From Massilia rubra (lineage in GTDB: Bacteria; Pseudomonadota; Gammaproteobacteria; Burkholderiales; Burkholderiaceae_D), in NCBI RefSeq assembly GCF_011682065.1, contig NZ_VUYU01000014.1, positions 108,658 to 172,657 of the forward strand: 64,000 nt of DNA, read 5' to 3'. A model generated the notes under the pieces. The model was given only the letters and a program-made list of their open reading frames with translations, searched no databases and was not told the origin of the DNA. The position numbers and the translations under genes were made by a program. This document shows, piece by piece, positions 18,465 to 27,211 of the stretch. Positions within the stretch are counted from its first letter, which is position 1. The number at the start of each line of letters is the position of its first letter.

Positions 18465-20135
18465 ATGCACATTTTCGATGAGCAAAAATTCCGACAAACC
18501 GGGCCGGATGGGGCCACGGCCGGGCAGGACCGGGTGCTGGCGGCGCTGCGCGCGATCGTCGGAGCGGACCATGCGAGCGCCGAGCTCGACGCGCTCAGGC
18601 GCTACAGTTGCAGCACCGCCGCGCGCGCCACTACACCGCTGGCGGTGGTGGCGCCCGCCACCCAGGCCGAGGTGGTGGCCGTGGTGCGGCTGGGAGCGGA
18701 GCTGGGCTTGCCGCTGTATCCGCTCAGTACCGGGCGCAACTGGGGCTATGGCGACGCCTGCGCGGTGGGCGAGGCGCAACTGATCGTCGACCTGGGCCGG
18801 ATGAACAGGATCGTCACCGTCGACGCCGAACTCGGCTACGCCGTGATCGAGCCGGGCGTGACCCAGCAGCAGTTGTCGGATTATTTACAGGCCGAAAAAC
18901 TGGACTGGTGGATCGATTGCACCGGCGCCGGTCCCGATACCAGCTTCATGGGCAACATCCTGGAACGGGGTTTCGGTCACTCGCCGTACGGCAACCGGCT
19001 GCAGCACGTTTCCGGCATGCGCGTCGTGCTGGCCAGCGGCGCCGTGCTCGACACCGGCTTCGGCCACTATCCGGGCGCGCGCGCGACCCACCTGTTTCCC
19101 TACGGCGTGGGGCCGTTCATCGATGGCATGTTCACCCAGTCGAACTTCGGCATCGTCACGCGGATCGGCATCTGGCTGGTGCCCGCCGCCGCATGCGTGA
19201 ACCATTTTCTGTGCACGGTGTCTGATCATGTGGATATCGCGGCGGTGGTCGATGCGCTGCGGCCGTTGCGCATGAACGGTACCTTGCGCAGCATTGTCCA
19301 TATTGGCAATGACTTGCGCGTGATTTCCGGCGGGCGCGTGTTTCCGCGTTCGCTGGCGCCCGACCAATCCTGTTTGCCGCCGGCGGTGCGTGGCGCCATG
19401 CGCGAGGCGGCGGCGGTTGGCGCCTGGACCGTATCGGGCGCGCTGTATGGCAGCGCCGCGCAGGTGGCGGCGGCGCGCGCGGCGATCAAAAAGGCCTTGC
19501 GCGGCACGCGCGCGCAGACCGCGTTCTTGAGCGAGCGCAAGCTACGCTGGGGGGCCGTGTTTGCGCGTGTGCTGGGTTCGTCGCGGGCCGGACAGCGCCT
19601 GCGCGCGCAGCTTGGGCTGGGCGAAGCGCTGTTCGCGATGAACCGGGGCAAGCCGAACGGGCGCTTTCTCGCGGGCGCCTACTGGCGACGGCGCGCGGCC
19701 TTGCCGGCCGGCTTTCCGCTGCGGGCCGATCCGGCGCAGGACAACTGCGGCATGTTGTGGATCTCGCCGGTGCTGCCGATGCGCGGCGCCGACGTGCTGG
19801 AGTTGCATGCGCTGGTCGAACCGCTGTTCGCCGCGCACGGTTTCGATTTGTTTGTGACATTTAGCATGATCAACGAACGCGCGCTGGGTGCGGTGCTGAC
19901 AATTGCCTATGACAAGGAGGATGCGGATGAAGTGATACGTGCAAAAAAGTGCTATCAGGCGGTCTTCGACAGCGTGATGAACGCTGGCTATATTCCTTAT
20001 CGGGTGGGCAATCAGTCGATGGCGCAACTCGATCCGCATGGCGATGTGTATTGGGAGACAGTGGCCCGGATCAAGAAGGCGCTCGACCCGGCCGGGATCA
20101 TCGCGCCGGGACGTTACGAGCCGGGAAGGACGTAA
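18465..20135 (+). CDS. VAO/PCMH-family FAD-dependent oxidoreductase
   Basis: Flavoprotein of 556 aa with an N-terminal FAD_binding_4 domain and a C-terminal vanillyl-alcohol-oxidase-type domain. The phosphate-binding loop PLSTGRNWGYGD is near residue 85, then VIEPGVTQQQLSDYL, a GNILERGFGHSPYGNR segment and SNFGIVTRIGIWLVP; the C-terminus ends ALDPAGIIAPGRYEP as in 4-cresol dehydrogenase and vanillyl-alcohol oxidase. These enzymes oxidise para-substituted phenols at the benzylic carbon. Paired with the FeeM-like gene, an N-acyl tyrosine is a plausible substrate, but this is inference. There is no signal peptide. Length is normal for the family. Confidence 0.85.
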   Translation: MHIFDEQKFRQTGPDGATAGQDRVLAALRAIVGADHASAELDALRRYSCSTAARATTPLAVVAPATQAEVVAVVRLGAELGLPLYPLSTGRNWGYGDACAVGEAQLIVDLGRMNRIVTVDAELGYAVIEPGVTQQQLSDYLQAEKLDWWIDCTGAGPDTSFMGNILERGFGHSPYGNRLQHVSGMRVVLASGAVLDTGFGHYPGARATHLFPYGVGPFIDGMFTQSNFGIVTRIGIWLVPAAACVNHFLCTVSDHVDIAAVVDALRPLRMNGTLRSIVHIGNDLRVISGGRVFPRSLAPDQSCLPPAVRGAMREAAAVGAWTVSGALYGSAAQVAAARAAIKKALRGTRAQTAFLSERKLRWGAVFARVLGSSRAGQRLRAQLGLGEALFAMNRGKPNGRFLAGAYWRRRAALPAGFPLRADPAQDNCGMLWISPVLPMRGADVLELHALVEPLFAAHGFDLFVTFSMINERALGAVLTIAYDKEDADEVIRAKKCYQAVFDSVMNAGYIPYRVGNQSMAQLDPHGDVYWETVARIKKALDPAGIIAPGRYEPGRT

Positions 20136-20144
20136 GGCTTGTGG

Positions 20145-20172
20145 CGCCGCCGGTCAGCAGATGCCGGCGGCG
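20145..20172. terminator. GC hairpin between convergent genes
   Basis: A perfect 9 bp stem CGCCGCCGG/CCGGCGGCG (20145-20153 and 20164-20172) begins 10 bp after the flavoprotein stop. It has no T-run, so it is only a possible terminator. The remaining gap to 20408 is GC-rich, with a tandem decamer GTCGTGCGAC (20198-20217) and no gene. Confidence 0.4.
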
Positions 20173-20408
20173 TGGCACGGCGGCACTGCAATGCGGCGTC
20201 GTGCGACGTCGTGCGACAGCGGTCGACGGCGGGGCGTGGTGTGCCGGCACTGCCGCGCGGCGGCGTGCGTTGGCGGTCGACGCGCATCCCTGGGCGTCCC
20301 GGCGTGGCTGTTGCAGGCGGGCCTGCCAGCCGTAGCGGACGGGCCAGGTTCCGGGCCGGTTCGCTTACCGACGGCACCGGCCTGCAAGGTATGCAGCAAG
20401 GCGCCGCA

Positions 20409-23192
20409 CTACAAGGTGCGCAGTAGGGCGGCGGCCTCTTCATGATGGGCGGAGCGTTGCGGCTGCGCGAGCAGGCGTTCGAGCTCGCGGCGCGCGGCCC
20501 GTTTGTCGCCCGAGCGCGCCAGCGCCGTGCCCAGGTGGAAGTGGATATTGCCCGCCGCCGGTGCCAAGGCATTGGCTTTGCGCAGGAGGGGCACGGCGCG
20601 CGCCAGGTTGCCGCGCTCGACGTCAATCCAGCCGAGCGTGTCGAGCACGGCCGGATTGCCGGGCGCCAGCGCATGCGCGCGCTCGGCGAACGCTTGTGCG
20701 CGCGCATCGCCGCTCTGCTGGCAGGCCCACGCGATGTCGTTGAGCGCGATGATGTTGTCCGGATCGGCCTTGAGGATGGCTTCCAGTTGTCCGATGGCGC
20801 CCTTGTGATCGTTCGCGACCAGCTTGCTGCTGGCGTAGTAAAGGCGCGCCGGCACGTCGGCCGGATGCTCCTTGAACCACTGGACCATGCGCGCATCGGC
20901 CTCCGCCGCGCGGCCGAGCTTGTTCAGGGCGCCGTGCATCTGGATCAGCAAGGCGCCGTCGGCCTTGCGGGCGAAGGCGCGCTCCCATGCGGCGAGCGCG
21001 GCCGCGTACTGTGCCTGGGCGGCATGCACGTCACCTTCAAGTTTGTGTCCGTTTGCGGAATCCGGTTTGCGTTGCTGCGCGTCGAGCGCAACGGCGCGCG
21101 CGTCGGAAAATTTTTGTTGCCTGAGCAGGAGGTTGATCAAGGTGATCTGCGCGTCGAACGAGGTCGGTTCGATGGCAAGCGACTGGCGCAGCAGCGCGAG
21201 CGCGGCACTGTCGTCTTTCTTCTCCACGTGCAAGTTAGCCATTCGTAACAGGGGCACGGGTGAGGTTGGAACCAGGGCCGCCAGGCGCCCGTAGGCTTCG
21301 ATGGCCGCAGTCAGGTCGTTGTTGAGCACGTATATCCGGGCGAGCGTCTCGGCAGCTTGCGGGTTGGCGGGATTGGCGCTCTGGAGCGTGCGCGCAAGCC
21401 GCAGGGCTTTGTCCTTGCTGCCGGCGCGGGCGTACATGTCGGCAAGGCGCAGCGCCAGCGGCACGGCCTCGGGCTCGATGTTGCGCGCGCGCTCCAGCCA
21501 CGCGACGGCGTCGCCAGGCTTTCCTTCACGTTGCGCGAGGCCGGCCAGCGCTTCGAGCAGGGCGCCGTTGCGCGGCGCTTTTTGCAGCGCCGCTTCATAG
21601 CGCTTGCGGGCGTCGGCCGGCTTGCCTTCGATCAGATCGAGCTGGGCCAGATTCGCCAGCGCGGGCAGGTACAGCGGTTCGAGCGCCAGCGCTTTGTCGA
21701 AACTAGCGCGTGCCAGGCCAGCGTCGCGCTGCGCCAGGTAAATGCCGCCCTTCAAGTTCTGGACCAGGGGATTGTCACCGCGCCGCTCCATGTCCAGGAT
21801 GGTGGCGAGCGCCTTGTCGGTGTTGTTGGCCCGCAGATGGGTCATCACCAGCAGTACGCCGGTGCTGGGCGCGCCGCCGTCGAGCGCGGCAGCGCGCTCC
21901 AGTTCGGCCGCCGCACGCCCGGTGTCGCCGCTGCCCAGGCGACTTAATGCCAGCGAGGTGTGCAGCGAGGTGGCTTTCGGATCGAGCGCGAGGGCCTGTT
22001 CGAAGAAGCCGGTGGCGGGTCCGAACTTGTGGGCGCGCAGGCTCGCTTCGCCGGCCAGGGTCAGCAGTTCGACATCGGCGGGGTATTTCTCGAGCAAGGG
22101 CGTCAGCAGGTCGAGCGCTGCCTGGGGGGCATTCGCGCGCACGTGCAAGGCACTCATCAGTTTGGTGGCGTACACATCGCCCGGATAGGCGGTGAGAAAT
22201 TTCAGCAAAAGTCCCTCGGCCTGTCCGGTCGCCCCCAGGCCCGATTGCACCGCGCCGGCGAGCAAGATGGCGGGATAGTAGTCGGGCGCAACGCGCAGCA
22301 CTTGTTGCAGCGATGCCAGGGAGGCATTCAGCTTGTGCTCGCGGAAGTCGGCCATGGCCTCGGCGTACACCACCGGCAGCGAAGCGCCGGCCAGTTTGCG
22401 CGCGGCGGCGATCGATTGACGCGCCGGACCGAATTGGCCGGCGTCGAGGTGCAGGTTTGCCACATCCAGCAACGCTTGGACGTTATAGGGTTGCAAGGCG
22501 AGGATGCGCTGGTGCGCGGCCAGCGCCTCTGCCGGCTTGCCGGCTGCGCGCTGCAAATCGGCATGAAAACGCAGGCAATCGACGTTGTCCGGATGGGCGG
22601 CCAGTGCGCGCTTGATCAGCGTGGCTGCCTCGGCGTCTTGCTTGCCTGCCAGTGCCATGCGCGCCATGCCGAGCAGGGCGTCGGGCAAGTCCGGTTGCAT
22701 GCTGAGCGCTTGCGCAAACAGCGCGCCGGCCTGGGCGCTGTCGCCGTTGCCGAGCAGGGCGTTCGCGCGCAAGGCCAGGAGGGCGGGAGGCTCGGCCGGC
22801 GCGGCGGTGGGTCCGATCTCGGCCAGCAGGCGTTCATGCTGGCCCTGCATTAACATGGCCCGGCCCAGCAGGAGTTGCAGAGCGTGCGCGTTTGCGCCCA
22901 GTTCGCGTGCGCGCCGCAATTCCTTCTCGGCCGAGGGCGCATCGCCTTGCTCCAGATACACCTCGCCGAGCAAAAGGCGGGCATTCCGGTCGGCGCCATT
23001 TTTTTGGATCGCATTTTTCAGCACGATCACTGCTGCCCGTAAGTCGCCCTTGGTGCGATGTTGCCTGGCCTCGGCCACCAGGGCTGCGGGGTCGCTCGGC
23101 TTGCATCCGCCGAGCACGGCTGCCAACAGAAGGGCAAAGGCGATGGCGATGGCGGCAAGCGGACGCGGCCAGCGGGAAATGGAATGGGACAT
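20409..23192 (-). CDS. prsT: PEP-CTERM system TPR-repeat lipoprotein PrsT
   Basis: Lipoprotein of 927 aa made almost entirely of tetratricopeptide repeats, matching the TIGR02917 (PrsT) family. The signal peptide ends in a lipobox, AVLGGC, with Cys about residue 30, so the protein should be anchored to the outer membrane facing the periplasm. Twenty or more helix pairs follow, with typical ARLLLGEVYLEQGD, LAAWERAF and ALNDIAWACQQSGD repeats. It is thought to scaffold polysaccharide or surface-protein assembly in exosortase systems. The length is close to the family norm. It often sits beside prsK and prsR; here prsR is 14 kb away and prsK is absent. Confidence 0.93.
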   Translation of the reverse strand: MSHSISRWPRPLAAIAIAFALLLAAVLGGCKPSDPAALVAEARQHRTKGDLRAAVIVLKNAIQKNGADRNARLLLGEVYLEQGDAPSAEKELRRARELGANAHALQLLLGRAMLMQGQHERLLAEIGPTAAPAEPPALLALRANALLGNGDSAQAGALFAQALSMQPDLPDALLGMARMALAGKQDAEAATLIKRALAAHPDNVDCLRFHADLQRAAGKPAEALAAHQRILALQPYNVQALLDVANLHLDAGQFGPARQSIAAARKLAGASLPVVYAEAMADFREHKLNASLASLQQVLRVAPDYYPAILLAGAVQSGLGATGQAEGLLLKFLTAYPGDVYATKLMSALHVRANAPQAALDLLTPLLEKYPADVELLTLAGEASLRAHKFGPATGFFEQALALDPKATSLHTSLALSRLGSGDTGRAAAELERAAALDGGAPSTGVLLVMTHLRANNTDKALATILDMERRGDNPLVQNLKGGIYLAQRDAGLARASFDKALALEPLYLPALANLAQLDLIEGKPADARKRYEAALQKAPRNGALLEALAGLAQREGKPGDAVAWLERARNIEPEAVPLALRLADMYARAGSKDKALRLARTLQSANPANPQAAETLARIYVLNNDLTAAIEAYGRLAALVPTSPVPLLRMANLHVEKKDDSAALALLRQSLAIEPTSFDAQITLINLLLRQQKFSDARAVALDAQQRKPDSANGHKLEGDVHAAQAQYAAALAAWERAFARKADGALLIQMHGALNKLGRAAEADARMVQWFKEHPADVPARLYYASSKLVANDHKGAIGQLEAILKADPDNIIALNDIAWACQQSGDARAQAFAERAHALAPGNPAVLDTLGWIDVERGNLARAVPLLRKANALAPAAGNIHFHLGTALARSGDKRAARRELERLLAQPQRSAHHEEAAALLRTL

Positions 23193-23541
23193 GGGCTTCT
23201 CCTGACGCGCCAGCGTGCTGGCATCTTGCCTAGGGTAGGGAGTCGGCGCGGCAAGTCATTGTGTTGCGTCAATATTTTACGTTTGCGCAAATGACGGCCT
23301 GATCGGCATGAAGTTGCTCTAAATCAAAAGTTAACAAGCGCTGCTCCGTAGAATTTCCTGAGACGCTCTCGTGTGGCCGCCGGGCAGGGCGTCGGCTTCT
23401 CCGGCGTTGTGACGTACCGCTGTTGCCGGCCTGCTGGACGCCGGTTTCCCTATCATTGGCGCCTCGTCGGTCCTGGCCGACGCGTTGCCGCAGTGTGTGC
23501 AGGTGCGGCGCTGGTGCAGTCCGCCCTGCCTGGAGATATTG
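23193..23541. other. Divergent intergenic region
   Basis: 349 bp between prsT and the epimerase gene. The first half is AT-richer, with a palindrome TTTGCGCAAA near 23285; the second half is GC-rich. No promoter consensus stands out and no short gene with a ribosome-binding site was found. Confidence 0.5.
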
Positions 23542-24600
23542 ATGCTGAGCACCCCCGAAAATAGCCCTTACCAGCAGGTCCTGTCGGGCTTGCGCCAGAC
23601 GCGCCATCATTGGCTCATCACCGGCGTGGCCGGTTTTGTTGGGTCGAATTTGCTGGAAACCTTGCTCAAGCTCGGCCAGCGCGTGACCGGCCTGGACAAC
23701 CTGATGACTGGCTATCGCGCCAACCTGGCGCAAGTGCGCGCCGTGGTGCCGGCATCGGCCTGGGCGAATTTCCACTTTATCGAGGGCGATATCCGCTGCC
23801 TGGACAGTTGCCGGCGCGCCTGCCAGGACGTCGATTTCGTGCTCCACCAGGCTGCGCTGGGCTCGGTCGGCCGCTCGATTGCCGACCCCATCCTCACCAG
23901 CGACGTCAACCTGATCGGCTTCCTGAACGTGCTGGTGGCTGCGCGCGACGCCAGGGTGCGGCGCGTCGTGTATGCAGCCTCGAGTGCGACCTACGGCGAC
24001 CATCCCGACCTGCCCAAGGTGGAGGAACACATCGGGCGGCCGCTCTCGCCGTACGCGCTCACCAAGCACGTCAATGAAGTGTATGCCGACATGTTTGCGC
24101 GCTGCTACGCGCTTGACGCCGTTGGTTTGCGCTACTTTAATGTGTTCGGTCCGCGCCAGGACCCGCGCGGCGAGTACGCGGCCGTGATTCCCCAGTGGTT
24201 TTACGCCATGATCCACAACCGGCCGCTACGCATCAATGGCGACGGCGACAGCAGTCGTGATTTTTGCTTTGTCGATAACGTGGTGCAGGCCAATCTGCTG
24301 GCGAGCCTGGTCGACGATCCGGCGGCCGTCAACCAGGTCTACAACGTGGCGGTGAACGCGCGCACCAGCCTGAACGAACTGTACGCGATGATGCATGCGC
24401 TGCTGGCCGGACGCTTCGCCCACCTGGAAGATTACCAGCCGGAGTACGGCGAATTCCGGGTGGGCGACGTGCGGCATTCGCAAGCCGATATTTCCAAGGC
24501 GGGGCGCCTGCTTGGGTATCAGCCCACGCACCGCCTGGAACAGGGCTTGCGGGAAGCGCTGGACTGGTATGTGGCGCATCTGGGCACGTCGCGCTCGTAG
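23542..24600 (+). CDS. UDP-sugar 4-epimerase, WbpP/TviC-like SDR
   Basis: Extended short-chain dehydrogenase of 352 aa. The NAD-binding motif [14 protein letters not shown] (about 26-39) is followed by GLDNLMTGY, the catalytic Ser-Ser-x-Tyr and Tyr-x3-Lys pair ([15 protein letters not shown], then [11 protein letters not shown]), [21 protein letters not shown] and a final [16 protein letters not shown]. This pattern matches UDP-GlcNAc/GalNAc C4 epimerases such as WbpP and TviC, which supply sugars for polysaccharides. The ATG at 23542 is preferred for GGAGA upstream. Cytoplasmic; it probably feeds the EPS glycosyltransferases in this window. Confidence 0.9.
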   Translation: MLSTPENSPYQQVLSGLRQTRHHWLITGVAGFVGSNLLETLLKLGQRVTGLDNLMTGYRANLAQVRAVVPASAWANFHFIEGDIRCLDSCRRACQDVDFVLHQAALGSVGRSIADPILTSDVNLIGFLNVLVAARDARVRRVVYAASSATYGDHPDLPKVEEHIGRPLSPYALTKHVNEVYADMFARCYALDAVGLRYFNVFGPRQDPRGEYAAVIPQWFYAMIHNRPLRINGDGDSSRDFCFVDNVVQANLLASLVDDPAAVNQVYNVAVNARTSLNELYAMMHALLAGRFAHLEDYQPEYGEFRVGDVRHSQADISKAGRLLGYQPTHRLEQGLREALDWYVAHLGTSRS

Positions 24601-24654
24601 CCGGCCCAGTCGGCGCACGCAGTCGCAGCGTGCGGCATGGCGGCGCGTTGACTG

Positions 24655-26034
24655 TCATGATGTGCGCGCCGGCAGTACGCGCACGATGCCGCGAAAGTCG
24701 ACCGTGCGCAAGGTCAGCGGGCGGCGCCACACCCGTCCCACGTAGTCCATCACTTTTTCGGCCTGCGGCAAGTCGAGCCCGCGGCCGTCGCGCAGGTAGT
24801 CGTGCTGCAGCGTGAGCGCACCGTCGGCGCCGACCTGTGCGGCCGCGATGCAGGGGGCGCCGAAATTGAACTTGGGCGCCAGGATCGCTTCGCGGATCTG
24901 ATGGATGTCGCGGCTGGCAATTTTGGCGTCGCCGTCCTGGCGCGCCTCGTACACAAACAGGTCGAGTTTGTCCGCCAGTTCCTGGTCCAGGTAGTTGCGC
25001 ACGAAACCGAAATCGTCTTCTTCGCGGCAGATCTGGCGCGCCCGCTCCAGCCCGTGTTTGTCGATGATGTGCTCCCACAGCGAAAAGCCGAGGTGGTAGG
25101 GGTTGAGCGACAGGGCCAGCTGCTGGCCGCTGGCGAACGGGCGCACCACGTCGGAATGCGACTTGACCGCCGACACATACAGCTCATGCGGCAAAAAGGT
25201 GGCTTCGCGCAGCAAGCGCGCATGCCAGTACGAGGCCCAGCCTTCGTTCATGATCTGGCAGGCGTGGATGGGATGAAAATAGTAGGCTTCTTCGCGCACG
25301 GCCAGGAAGACGTCGCGCTCCCAGTCTTCCAGGTCGGGCGCGTACTGGGCGATGAACCACAGCAGGTCGTATTCGGGCTGGGGTGGCAGCGGCGCGCGTT
25401 GCGGCGCATCGTTGCGCGGCGGCTCGGCGTGCTCGCCGGGCAAGCGCGCGAAACGGTCGCGGAACTGATCGGGCGCAGGGCCGGCGCGCGGCGCCAGGAA
25501 TTCGGGATAGCGTGGCCGGTGCAAGGGCTGGTTGATGTCGATATGCGTTTCGAGCGCCAGCGCGGCATCGAGCACCGCTTCGACCCGCGCCTGCCCGTGC
25601 GCGGCAAGCGCGCGTTCGAGCCGGTGCGCGCGGGCGGCGCTCTGTTCGAGGATATGGCTGCCGGCCATGGCCATGAAGCGTGCAAACAACTGATTGTTCT
25701 TGGCAAAATCGGCGTGGCCGAGCACGTGGGCGGTCACCAGGGTGTTTTCCGCCAGCGAATTTTGCTCAAGCATGAAGGCGTGGCACGGGTCGCCCGGGAA
25801 CATGACTTCGAATATCTTCGAGTGCCCCATGTGCTGGCGCACCAGTTGGTGGATGTAGCGCACGCCGAAGGACCAGTGCCGCATGCGCACCGGTAATCCG
25901 TACACGGCGATCTCGACCATGAAGGTGCTTGGGACGAGGTCGAAGTTGACCGGGAAGAAATCCATGCCCAGGTCGAGCGCCAGCGCTTCCAGGCGGGCCG
26001 TGTAGTCGGCCAGGACGGCGGCCGGCGTGTTCAT
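24655..26034 (-). CDS. SpoVR family protein
   Basis: Protein of 459 aa homologous to SpoVR/YcgB. Typical features: the start MNTPAAVLADYTARLEALA, RHWSFGVRYIHQLVRQH, YELQ-type motif region MLEQNSLAENTLVTAHVLGH, and a His/Glu-rich core HPIHACQIMNEGWASYWH. The function is not settled; the bacterial operon yeaG-yeaH-ycgB is starvation- and RpoS-linked in enterobacteria. Its ATG overlaps the stop of the yeaH-like gene by four bases (ATGA), confirming the operon. Length is slightly shorter than the usual 500 residues. Confidence 0.92.
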   Translation of the reverse strand: MNTPAAVLADYTARLEALALDLGMDFFPVNFDLVPSTFMVEIAVYGLPVRMRHWSFGVRYIHQLVRQHMGHSKIFEVMFPGDPCHAFMLEQNSLAENTLVTAHVLGHADFAKNNQLFARFMAMAGSHILEQSAARAHRLERALAAHGQARVEAVLDAALALETHIDINQPLHRPRYPEFLAPRAGPAPDQFRDRFARLPGEHAEPPRNDAPQRAPLPPQPEYDLLWFIAQYAPDLEDWERDVFLAVREEAYYFHPIHACQIMNEGWASYWHARLLREATFLPHELYVSAVKSHSDVVRPFASGQQLALSLNPYHLGFSLWEHIIDKHGLERARQICREEDDFGFVRNYLDQELADKLDLFVYEARQDGDAKIASRDIHQIREAILAPKFNFGAPCIAAAQVGADGALTLQHDYLRDGRGLDLPQAEKVMDYVGRVWRRPLTLRTVDFRGIVRVLPARTS

Positions 26035-27197
26035 CTGGCCGCCTGCGCCGACGCGTGCGCGCCTTCGCTGGTGAAGAACTTGCGCAGCGCGCTCCAGACA
26101 TCGTCCGGCGTGCGCAGCACCGTGCTACCGATGTGGACGCCACGCCGCTCCAGCTCGTTGCACAGGCGCCGCGTTTCGGTCTCCAGCGCGCGCGGCACGC
26201 CGGGCAGGGTTTCGATATAGCCTGTGTAATTCAACAGTTTGCCCAGTTCGGTCAGCGCCGCGCTGGCGGCGGCGCGGTCTTCGGAAAAGTTTTCGCCGTC
26301 CGACGCGTAAAACATGTACAGATTGTGTTGCGCAGGGTCGAGCTCGGTACGAATCAGGTCGAGCACCAGCCGGAATGCGCTCGACGCGATGGTGCCGCCC
26401 ATGCCCGACACCTGGAAAAACTCGCGCTCCGAGAACTCCCAGGCGTGGGTGGTGTGGGCGATAAAGCGCGTATCGACCTTGGCGTACTGGCGCCGGATGC
26501 CTTGCAGCGCGAAGAAAAAGAAGGACTTGGCCAGCTTGCGTTCGACCCGGCTCATGCTGGCCGACACGTCGAGCACGAACAACATGGTCGCGCTGGTGCT
26601 CGGGCGCGGACGCGTCACCAGTTGCCGGAAGCGCAGGTCGTCGTTGGTGAATGGCAAGGCGTCGGCTTGCACGGCGCGCCGCTTGATCGCCTCCTTGACG
26701 GTGCGGCGCCGGTCCAGGCGCGCGCGGGCGCCGCGCTTGTCCCAGCCTTCGCGCACCAGTTCCACCTCGTCGATGCGGGCGCTGTTCCTCGGTGTGAGCT
26801 CAGGCAGCTTGAGTTCTTCCCACACCCAGTCCATGACCTCGTCGATCGACAGTTCGAGCAGCAAGGTCACCTCGCCATTGTCGTTGCCGCCACCGTCCTG
26901 GGCGTCGCCGCCGTCTTGCTCCGGCGTGCCGGGCAGCAGCACATCGCCTGGTTTACCGGCGCCCTGGCCGGCGCCGGTCGCGCTGCGGGCGTCGGCCAGG
27001 CGAAAACGGGCGTGTTCGAGCATGCGCACGGGCACTTGCACGGTGCGCTCTTGCGGGCCGGTGATCAGGTCGGGGCCGGCAATGATCTCGGGCAGGTGGT
27101 GTTGCACGGCCTCGCGCACCTTGTCGTTGTGGCGCAGCCAGTCGCGCGCCCCGCGCGAGAACAGGTCGTACCATGCCGTGTCGATTGAAGTGCTCAC
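26031..27197 (-). CDS. yeaH: DUF444 family protein YeaH/YhbH
   Basis: Protein of 388 aa with a von Willebrand factor A-like domain in its C-terminal half: MLFVLDVSASMSRVE carries the DxSxS metal site, and DLIRTELDPAQHN and YASDGENFSED follow. The N-terminal half has the family opener DTAWYDLFSRGARDWLRHND and a Gly/Asp-rich linker (about 90-125). GTG at 27197 with GGAGAAA upstream is the start; a much longer open frame into prkA is a shadow. It lies 14 bp after prkA. It presumably works with the PrkA kinase in stress signalling. Confidence 0.92.
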   Translation of the reverse strand: MSTSIDTAWYDLFSRGARDWLRHNDKVREAVQHHLPEIIAGPDLITGPQERTVQVPVRMLEHARFRLADARSATGAGQGAGKPGDVLLPGTPEQDGGDAQDGGGNDNGEVTLLLELSIDEVMDWVWEELKLPELTPRNSARIDEVELVREGWDKRGARARLDRRRTVKEAIKRRAVQADALPFTNDDLRFRQLVTRPRPSTSATMLFVLDVSASMSRVERKLAKSFFFFALQGIRRQYAKVDTRFIAHTTHAWEFSEREFFQVSGMGGTIASSAFRLVLDLIRTELDPAQHNLYMFYASDGENFSEDRAAASAALTELGKLLNYTGYIETLPGVPRALETETRRLCNELERRGVHIGSTVLRTPDDVWSALRKFFTSEGAHASAQAAR

Positions 27198-27211
27198 GCC
27201 GTTTCTCCGCG

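Noticed and set aside
20198..20217. Tandem GTCGTGCGAC as a regulatory site
   Set aside because: It lies between convergent genes, far from any promoter, and is explained by local GC-rich repetition.
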